A DNA stretch of 11,418 nt from an uncultured Clostridia bacterium. Its GTDB lineage: Bacteria; Bacillota; Clostridia; TANB77; CAG-508. Numbering within the stretch: the stretch's first letter is position 1; the number at the start of each line of letters is the position of its first letter. A program made the translations under genes and the position numbers. The stretch spans positions 1 to 11,418 of the forward strand of contig CANRML010000036.1 of NCBI GenBank assembly GCA_947631725.1, given 5' to 3'. Below, in pieces: positions 6,495 to 11,418 of this stretch. A model generated the notes under the pieces. That model did no database searches, had not been told where the DNA came from, and was given only the letters and a program-made list of their open reading frames with translations.

Positions 6495-6522
6495 ATTATT
6501 ACCAAATTAGAAAATTTTATAC
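6495..6522 (-). promoter_or_regulatory. sigma-F-type promoter of spoIIR
   Basis: Minus strand: GTATA (6518-6522), 14-base spacer, GGTAATAAT (6495-6503). This fits the sigma-F pattern GYATA / GGnnAnAnT at every defined base. The predicted start near 6488 leaves a leader of about 40 bases with the AGGAGG site. spoIIR is a known sigma-F gene in Bacillus, so sequence and family knowledge agree. Confidence 0.8.
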
Positions 6523-6541
6523 AAAAAAAATTTAAAAAAAA

Positions 6542-6561
6542 TGGCGAATTATGATGTCGAA
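6542..6561 (+). promoter_or_regulatory. pair of TGNCGAA (Spo0A-box-like) motifs between divergent promoters
   Basis: TGGCGAA (6542-6548) and TGTCGAA (6555-6561), same orientation, 13 bases apart, lie between the spoIIR sigma-F promoter and the sigma-A promoter of the rightward gene. The spacing is not the 10 bases of good tandem boxes, and one such 7-mer is expected by chance in a window of this size, so this is weak. Confidence 0.25.
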
Positions 6562-6591
6562 AAAACACGATGAATTTTATTTGAAATATTA

Positions 6592-6620
6592 TTGACATAT
6601 TGATGTAAAAATGGTAAAAT
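6592..6620 (+). promoter_or_regulatory. sigma-A promoter of the small uncharacterised gene at 6684
   Basis: TTGACA (6592-6597), 17-base spacer, TAAAAT (6615-6620), with TG at 6612-6613 making an extended -10. Start expected near 6627, giving a leader of about 57 bases. Confidence 0.8.
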
Positions 6621-6683
6621 TTGGAAGTGACACAAATTAAATCAAAAGAAAAAGCTTTCAAAAAGCGAAAGGGTGGATATTTT

Positions 6684-7157
6684 ATGGTAGAATCAGAATA
6701 TAATATAGCACGAGGAGATAAAAGAGAAAGACTATGTTCTTTTTATGCAAGTGACTATCATTTTGAAATGATTAGTATTCCTTTTATTCAAAAAGAAATA
6801 AAAGATAAGAACAAAATTGTAATTCTCACAGAAAATAATTTAGAAGAAACAGTAAAAACAGTATTAAATAGAACAAATTTAGATGAAAATGATAAAAATG
6901 AAATTATGAAAATAGGTTGGAATAAAAGTACTGAAGAAAAAATAGAAAATCTTAAAGAAGAAAAATTACAAGAACAAACTATATTTATAAAAGGAAGCAA
7001 AGATTATATAAATTTAATGGAAAATCAAATTAAAAATATAAATTCAAATGCAAAAACAATTCATTGTTATCAAGTGCAAGAAGTAGCAAAAGAAATGGGT
7101 GAAATTGTAAAAGGATATGATGGAATACTAAATACAATAGGGAAAATAGATATGTAA
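6684..7157 (+). CDS. uncharacterised small protein, possibly MEDS/DcmR-sensory-like
   Basis: 157 residues, soluble, lysine- and glutamate-rich, no signal peptide or membrane segment. I do not firmly recognise it. The N-terminal part, RERLCSFYASDYHFEMISIPFIQKEIKDKNKIVILTEN shortened to its pattern (C-x-F-Y, helix, PFI--EI--K-K-VIL), resembles the start of MEDS domains, KaiC-like sensory folds found beside histidine kinases and anti-sigma regulators; the remainder has an alternating helix/strand pattern (TIFIKG at 99-104, KTIHCYQVQEVAKE) consistent with such an alpha/beta fold, but without a Walker A motif. ATG 6684 is chosen over a TTG at 6621 because AAAGGGTGGA (6668-6677) sits 6 bases upstream and the TTG directly abuts the -10. 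It has its own promoter and terminator and is divergent from spoIIR, hence monocistronic. Confidence 0.75.
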   Translation: MVESEYNIARGDKRERLCSFYASDYHFEMISIPFIQKEIKDKNKIVILTENNLEETVKTVLNRTNLDENDKNEIMKIGWNKSTEEKIENLKEEKLQEQTIFIKGSKDYINLMENQIKNINSNAKTIHCYQVQEVAKEMGEIVKGYDGILNTIGKIDM

Positions 7158-7163
7158 CTACGG

Positions 7164-7192
7164 AAAGGCTGAGTTTTCAGCCTTTTATATTA
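7164..7192 (+). terminator. intrinsic terminator after the 6684-7157 gene
   Basis: AAAGGCTGA (7164-7172) and TCAGCCTTT (7177-7185) form a perfect 9-bp stem with a GTTT loop, followed by a short T-rich tail (TTTTATATT). Confidence 0.85.
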
Positions 7193-7205
7193 TGAAAAAA
7201 AACTC

Positions 7206-7234
7206 TTTACAAATCGTAAATTTTTTGTTATATT
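7206..7234 (+). promoter_or_regulatory. sigma-A-type promoter of the nucleotidyltransferase gene
   Basis: TTTACA (7206-7211), 17-base spacer, TATATT (7229-7234), with the predicted start about 26 bases before ATG 7267. Confidence 0.65.
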
Positions 7235-7266
7235 ATATATTAGCAAAAAAAGAGAGGAAGATATGG

Positions 7267-8517
7267 ATGGACAAAAATTTAGGAGAAATAAAAGCAGAAT
7301 TAAAAAAATATAATCAAGAGCACTTATTAAATGGATATGATAAATTAGATGAAAATAAAAAACAAGAATTATTAAAACAAATCCAAAATATAGACTTTGA
7401 ATTAATGAATTATTTATATGAATCAACAAAAAATGAAGCTATGACAAAACAAGATGAAATCACACCAATGGATTATTTAGACAAAAGTAAATTATATGAT
7501 GATTATAAATATTATGAAACAATAGGAAAAAAAGCAATACAAGAGGGAAAATTAGCTGCTGTTACAATGGCTGGAGGACAAGGAACTAGATTAGGACATA
7601 ATGGACCAAAAGGAACATATGATATAGGTTTAGACTCTCACAAATCTTTATTTGAGTTATTAAGTGATAGCTTAAAGGAAGAAGGAAAAAAATATAATGT
7701 GACAATTCCTTGGTTTATAATGACAAGCAAAGAAAATAATAAACAGACAGTTGAATTTTTTGAAAAACATAGATTTTTTGGATATCAAAAAGACAAAAAT
7801 ATATTTTTCTTTAATCAAGGAGAATTACCTATGATGGATACAGAGGGAAAAATCCTTATTGGAGAAGATGGGATGGTTAAATTAGCAGCAGATGGACATG
7901 GCGGAATTTATGAAGCTCTTGTAAAAAATAATATGATAGAAAAGATGAAGCAATTAGGAGTAGAATGGGTATTCATAGGTGGAGTTGATAACTGCCTAGT
8001 AAAAATGGTAGACCCTGTTTTAATGGGAATTGCTATTGATAAAGGCGTAACAGTTGCTTGTAAATCAGTTGTAAAAGCAAATCCAAAAGAAAAAGTAGGA
8101 GTATTTTGCAGAAGAAATGGAAAACCTAATGTAATAGAATATACAGAAATCACTGATGAAATGGCAGAAGCAAAAGATGAAGATGGTGAATTGATTTATG
8201 GAGAATCACATATATTGTGCAATTTATTCAATGTATCTGCTATTGAAAGGATGGGAGCAACACCATTACCATATCATATGGCATATAAAAAAGCATCATA
8301 TATTGATCATGAAGGAAATTTAATTGTTCCAGATTCGCCAAACGCATATAAATTTGAAGCATTTTTATTTGACGCTTTTGGGGAAGTTGACGATATGGCA
8401 ATTTTAAGAGTAAAAAGAGAAGAAGAATTTGCACCTGTAAAAAATGCAGATAGTGTTGGTGTAGATTGCCCAAAAACAGCAAGAAATTTATATAAAAAAT
8501 TTCATAATATAGATTAA
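7267..8517 (+). CDS. UDPGP-family (UAP1-like) UDP-sugar pyrophosphorylase
   Basis: Predicted to make a UDP-sugar and pyrophosphate from UTP and a sugar 1-phosphate. The 416-residue product has a helical N-terminal region and then a nucleotidyltransferase core of the eukaryotic UDPGP type: TMAGGQGTRLG (100-110) with PKG (114-116), the nucleotide loop; QGELPMM (184-190); AADGHGGIYEAL (207-218); GGVDNCLVK (238-246); NPKEKVG (272-278); EYTEI (291-295); KFEAFLFDA and KREEEFAPVKN (383-393). The motif set is closer to animal/fungal UAP1 (UDP-GlcNAc pyrophosphorylase) than to bacterial GalU or GlmU. Whether the sugar is Glc, GlcNAc or GalNAc cannot be read from sequence; the phosphohexomutase next door favours Glc-1-P or GlcNAc-1-P. 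ATG 7267 follows GAGGAAG (7254-7260); the longer frame to 7192 begins in the previous terminator and spans the promoter, so is rejected. Confidence 0.9.
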   Translation: MDKNLGEIKAELKKYNQEHLLNGYDKLDENKKQELLKQIQNIDFELMNYLYESTKNEAMTKQDEITPMDYLDKSKLYDDYKYYETIGKKAIQEGKLAAVTMAGGQGTRLGHNGPKGTYDIGLDSHKSLFELLSDSLKEEGKKYNVTIPWFIMTSKENNKQTVEFFEKHRFFGYQKDKNIFFFNQGELPMMDTEGKILIGEDGMVKLAADGHGGIYEALVKNNMIEKMKQLGVEWVFIGGVDNCLVKMVDPVLMGIAIDKGVTVACKSVVKANPKEKVGVFCRRNGKPNVIEYTEITDEMAEAKDEDGELIYGESHILCNLFNVSAIERMGATPLPYHMAYKKASYIDHEGNLIVPDSPNAYKFEAFLFDAFGEVDDMAILRVKREEEFAPVKNADSVGVDCPKTARNLYKKFHNID

Positions 8518-8526
8518 AAAGAAGGG

Positions 8527-8562
8527 AGCTATATAAAACGTAAGTCTTATATAGCTTTTTTT
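8527..8562 (+). terminator. intrinsic terminator between the UAP1-like gene and the mutase
   Basis: AGCTATATAA (8527-8536) pairs perfectly with TTATATAGCT (8547-8556), loop of 10, followed by T7. The mutase starts only 28 bases further with no promoter visible in between, so mutase expression would need readthrough or a promoter inside the upstream gene. Confidence 0.85.
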
Positions 8563-8590
8563 AAAAAATAATTTAAAAGGAGGATATAAG

Positions 8591-10319
8591 ATGGATTATT
8601 TACAAGAGTACAAGAGATGGTGTGAAAGCCCAGAATTTGACGAGGAGACTAAAAATGAGTTATTAGCAATAAGAAATGACGAAAAGGAAATCGAAGACAG
8701 ATTTTATCAAGAATTAGAATTTGGAACTGCTGGATTAAGAGGTGTTATAGGTGCAGGAACAAACCGTATGAATAAATATACAGTAGGGAAAGCAACACAG
8801 GGATTAGCAAATTATATTATTTCACAAGGGACTCGGAGAAAAGGGAGTAGCTATTAGTTATGACTCTAGAAAAATGTCAAAGGAATTTAGTGAGCAAACT
8901 GCCCTTATACTAAATGCAAATGGAATAAAGACATATTTATTTAATAATCTAAGACCTGTTCCAGAGTTGTCATTTGCAGTACGTGAACTTGGATGTACTG
9001 CAGGAGTTATGATAACAGCAAGTCATAATCCTCCTAAATATAACGGATATAAGGTGTATTGGGATGATGGAGCACAAATTATTGCACCTAGAGATGCAGA
9101 TATTATTGCACAGGTAAAAGCAGTAAAAAATTATTCAGAAATAAAAATGATAACAAGAGCAGAAGCGGAAAAAACAGGATTGTTTCATATAATTAGCACA
9201 GAAATGGATGATAAATATATTGAGAAATTAAAAAGTTTAGTATTAAATCCAGAGGTTGTAAAAGAACAAGGAAAAACATTAAAAGTAGTATATACACCAT
9301 TACATGGAACAGGAAATACAATTGCAGAAAGACTATTAAAAGAAATAGGAATACAAAATCTATATGTAGTACCAGAACAAAAAGAACCAGATGGAAATTT
9401 CCCAACTGTGGATTACCCAAATCCAGAAGATCCAAAAGCATTTAAGTTAGCATTAGAATTAGCAAAAACAGTAGATGCAGATGTTATTCTAGCAAATGAC
9501 CCTGATGCAGACAGATTAGGGATATTTGCAAAAGATAATAAAACTGGAGAATATATGGATTATACAGGAAACATGTCAGCATTACTTATTGCAGAATATC
9601 GTATTTCTCAAATGTATGAAAAGGGAATTTTACCTTCTAATGGGATGTTTATCACGACTATTGTATCTTCAAATCTAGCATTTGCTATTGCAAAACAATA
9701 TAATTTAGATATATATGAAGTATTAACAGGATTTAAAAATATTGGTGCTGTTATGAGAAAAGCAGAAGAGACAGGAAAAAATAAATATGTATTCGGATTT
9801 GAGGAAAGCTATGGATGCTTAATTGGAGATTATGCTAGAGATAAAGATGGAATTGCAGCTGTAATGGCACTTTGCGAAGCAGCTTGCTATGCAAAATCTG
9901 AAGGAAAAACATTATGGGATGCAATGATAGATATTTATGAAAAATATGGATATTATAAAGAAGGACTAATTGCAATTGTTAGGGAAGGCATACAAGGTGC
10001 AAAAGAAATTCAAGATATGATGACAAGAACAAGACAAAAAGAAATTACAGAAATAGGTGGATTAAAAGTTTTAAAATTTAAAGATGTATCTATAGATTAT
10101 GTGAAAGATATGCAAACAGGAGAAATATCAAAAACTGGACTTCCAAAATCAAATGTATTGTATTATGAATTAGAAAATAATAGTTGGTGCTGTGTTCGTC
10201 CTTCTGGAACAGAACCAAAAATTAAGATATACATGGGAGTAAAAGGAAAAACTGAACAAGATGCAAATGAAAAACTTGCAAGCTTAAAACAAGCTATGGA
10301 AAAAGTTGTAACAGAGTAA
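8591..10319 (+). pseudogene. pgcA: phosphoglucomutase/phosphomannomutase (alpha-D-phosphohexomutase), interrupted by a +1 frameshift
   Basis: Interconverts hexose 6- and 1-phosphates. Two adjoining frames together give a full-length enzyme. ATG 8591 (behind AGGAGG) reads 81 residues to ACT 8831-8833; then the frame is lost and stops at 8855-8857. Omitting one base, for example C8834, restores GEKGVAISYDSRKMSK and continues to 10319, giving 575 residues, the usual length of the PgcA type. All catalytic motifs lie downstream of the break: TASHNPP with phospho-Ser at about 144, metal-binding DPDADR (about 303-308), sugar-binding GFEESYG (about 402-408), phosphate-binding RPSGTEPK (about 536-543). 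Conservation on both sides is good with no other lesion, so the break is recent or a sequencing/assembly error. Programmed frameshifting is less likely: the site (ACT C GGA) has no slippery run or stop. Upstream nucleotidyltransferase suggests a UDP-sugar pathway. Confidence 0.9.
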
Positions 10320-10374
10320 AATATATTCATTAACTAATTGTAAATTTTTGGATAGAAAAGTTTCTCAAAAGCAC

Positions 10375-10403
10375 TTGAAAAAATTATAGTAGTATGATAT
10401 AAC
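10375..10403 (+). promoter_or_regulatory. sigma-A promoter (extended -10) of the leader/DUF4190 unit
   Basis: TTGAAA (10375-10380), 17-base spacer, TATAAC (10398-10403) preceded by TG at 10395-10396. Predicted start near 10410, just ahead of the leader ribosome binding site. No clear terminator separates it from the mutase end at 10319. Confidence 0.75.
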
Positions 10404-10428
10404 GAAAACATAAAGTTAAAGGAGAAGG

Positions 10429-10488
10429 ATGAAAATGTTGAAATCCCTTGCAACTGTACACACACACACACACACACAAGACCATTAA
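10429..10488 (+). CDS. 19-residue leader peptide with alternating His-Thr codons on a CA microsatellite
   Basis: Reads MKMLKSLATVHTHTHTQDH and ends in tandem stops (TAA TAA, 10486-10491). It has an excellent ribosome binding site (AAAGGAGAAGG, 10418-10428) and a promoter placed just right, so translation is likely; an alternative in-frame start is ATG 10435. The CAC-ACA repeat gives His-Thr-His-Thr-His-Thr. A terminator hairpin follows 42 bases after the stop and the only gene beyond is the DUF4190-like protein. The layout promoter / tiny ORF / terminator / gene is that of a transcription attenuator. The downstream gene is not a histidine or threonine biosynthetic gene, so amino-acid sensing is not supported by context. 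Not a family I recognise. Confidence 0.5.
   Translation: MKMLKSLATVHTHTHTQDH
10458..10478 (+). repeat. (AC)n dinucleotide microsatellite
   Basis: An uninterrupted 21-base AC repeat inside the leader ORF, striking in such an AT-rich region. Repeats of this type change length by slipped-strand mispairing, in 2-base steps that alter reading frame. Confidence 0.95.
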
Positions 10489-10529
10489 TAAATGACCGTA
10501 TTAAATTAAATAGGGATTTTTATGCGTGC

Positions 10530-10566
10530 AAGAAAGCCTTGTATTTTACAACATGGCTTTCTTTTT
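10530..10566 (+). terminator. intrinsic terminator between leader ORF and the DUF4190-like gene
   Basis: AAGAAAGCC (10530-10538) pairs with GGCTTTCTT (10555-10563); inside it TTGTA (10539-10543) pairs with TACAA (10547-10551), leaving a CAT bulge. A T5 run (10562-10566) ends it. It stands 40 bases before the next start codon, with no promoter in between, so the gene depends on readthrough. Confidence 0.75.
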
Positions 10567-10605
10567 GTCATGTCTTTTAATAAAAATATAAAAAGGGGGG
10601 ATTTT

Positions 10606-11214
10606 ATGGAAGAAGCTAACAAAAGTGGATTTGCAACAGCAGGTTTAGTATTAGGAATAATTGCATTATGTACTTCATTTATTCCAATAGTAAACAACAT
10701 ATCATTTATTTTGGCACTAATAGGAGGTATCTTTGCAATAATTTCATTAATAAAAAAGGCTAGCCAAGGCATGGCAATAGCGAGCATTATTATCTGTGTA
10801 ATATCAATTTTTGTAATTTATCAATCACAAAAGGCAGTTGTTAATACTTTAAATAATGCAGTAAATGAAATTAATGACAATGTTGGTGTAGTAACAGGGA
10901 CAAAAACAGATGAGATATTGGCTAATTATGCAGATGTTACAATAGGAAATTTTGAAGCAATAAAAGAACAATACACAACAGACACAAAACTTCCAGTAAA
11001 AGTTACAAACAAAAGTAATGAAAACAAATCTTTTAGCATTCAAATTGAAGCGGTAAATAGTGATGGTTCAAGAATAACAACAGACTACGTTTATGCTAAC
11101 AACTTAAATGCAGGACAAAGCCAGGAATTTAAAGCTTTTGAGTTTGTATCTTCTGATGATTTAGCAGCTATTAAAAATGCAACATTTAAAATTGTTGAAG
11201 TATCAATGTATTAA
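10606..11214 (+). CDS. DUF4190-like membrane protein with extracellular FxLYD-like domain
   Basis: 202 residues. The N-terminal part (about 5-70) is two or three membrane helices: FATAGLVLGIIALCTSFIPI, NISFILALIGGIFAIISLI and GMAIASIIICVISIFVIY, the G-A-x2-LG-I pattern of DUF4190 proteins. Then a hydrophilic linker (about 75-105, Asn-rich) and a beta-rich C-terminal domain starting ADVTIGNFEAI and continuing with LPVKVTNKSNENKSFSIQIEAV and LNAGQSQEFKAFEFV, resembling FxLYD/DUF-type extracellular beta sandwiches. Function unknown; probably membrane-anchored with the C-terminal domain outside. The frame is open back to an ATG at 10522, but that lies inside the terminator; ATG 10606 behind AAGGGGGG (10593-10600) is the start. 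Followed by a strong terminator. Expression appears to depend on the leader region upstream. Confidence 0.8.
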   Translation: MEEANKSGFATAGLVLGIIALCTSFIPIVNNISFILALIGGIFAIISLIKKASQGMAIASIIICVISIFVIYQSQKAVVNTLNNAVNEINDNVGVVTGTKTDEILANYADVTIGNFEAIKEQYTTDTKLPVKVTNKSNENKSFSIQIEAVNSDGSRITTDYVYANNLNAGQSQEFKAFEFVSSDDLAAIKNATFKIVEVSMY

Positions 11215-11231
11215 TTGTAAAAATATGAGAT

Positions 11232-11280
11232 AAAACACTTTAATTAGTATATGCAAATGCTAATTAAAGTGTTTTTATAT
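11232..11280 (+). terminator. strong intrinsic terminator after the DUF4190-like gene
   Basis: A perfect 16-bp stem, AAAACACTTTAATTAG (11232-11247) with its complement at 11260-11275, loop of 12, running into a T5 tract (11272-11276). Confidence 0.92.
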
Positions 11281-11302
11281 TTATTAATTAGAAAAATAGG
11301 GA

Positions 11303-11331
11303 TTTACAAATTTACAGAAATTTGATATAGT
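11303..11331 (+). promoter_or_regulatory. sigma-A-type promoter of tRNA-Arg
   Basis: TTTACA (11303-11308), 17-base spacer, TATAGT (11326-11331), with TG at 11323-11324 giving an extended -10; the tRNA begins 13 bases further. Confidence 0.7.
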
Positions 11332-11343
11332 ATATTAGAAGAT

Positions 11344-11418
<75 letters not shown>

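Noticed and set aside
6446..6661. Minus-strand 71-codon frame upstream of spoIIR
   Set aside because: It covers the sigma-F promoter and the spoIIR ribosome binding site; composition is low-complexity Phe/Ile/Asn; no RBS.
10459..10566. Classical histidine-operon attenuator
   Set aside because: The downstream gene is a membrane protein of unknown function, not a histidine or threonine gene or tRNA synthetase; only the general attenuator layout is supported.
10506..10787. Minus-strand 93-codon frame opposite the leader and DUF4190 gene
   Set aside because: Antisense to the terminator and to a gene with clear RBS and membrane topology; no homology recognised.

Overview
The window is strongly AT-rich and reads as a chromosomal stretch of a spore-forming member of the Clostridia (Bacillota). 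The basis is an AbrB-type transition regulator, the sporulation genes spmA, spmB and spoIIR, purine-rich AGGAGG ribosome binding sites, TTG starts and A/T-ending codons. I cannot name a species. No mobile element, CRISPR array or rRNA is visible.

Layout. 1-1129: end of a TrmN6/YabB-type tRNA methyltransferase and rsmI, facing abrB (complement 1174-1428) across a shared bidirectional terminator; this is the classic yabB-rsmI-abrB neighbourhood. 1589-2699: spmA-spmB, spore core dehydration. 2789-5347: murA-walJ-rlmH, a cell-wall/rRNA-modification operon behind its own sigma-A-type promoter. 5348-5760: about 410 bases with no convincing gene but not empty: a plus-strand terminator, a 129-base element closed by a 13-bp inverted repeat, and a perfect consensus sigma-A promoter pointing leftward into it, with tandem Spo0A-box-like sequences upstream. 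5793-6449 (complement): spoIIR with a near-ideal sigma-F promoter. 6684-7157: small uncharacterised protein, possibly MEDS-like, divergent from spoIIR. 7267-10319: a UAP1/UDPGP-type nucleotidyltransferase, then a phosphohexomutase broken by one extra base near 8834. 10375-11214: promoter, 19-codon leader ORF carrying a (CA)n microsatellite, intrinsic terminator, then a DUF4190-like membrane protein. 11344-11418: tRNA-Arg(CCT), cut inside CCA by the window edge.

How it fits together. Genes for translation quality (trmN6, rsmI, rlmH, tRNA-Arg), envelope building (murA, walJ, sugar-nucleotide synthesis) and sporulation (abrB, spmAB, spoIIR) are interleaved. The mutase (Glc-6-P to Glc-1-P) and the nucleotidyltransferase (sugar-1-P plus UTP to UDP-sugar) form a plausible two-step route to a UDP-sugar, which could supply the wall pathway in which MurA acts.

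The least explained parts are (a) the Spo0A-box-flanked orphan promoter and structured region at 5357-5735, and (b) the leader at 10429-10580. There, loss of one CA unit would open the leader frame straight through the terminator, which would suit a phase-variable attenuator. Both are hypotheses from sequence alone.
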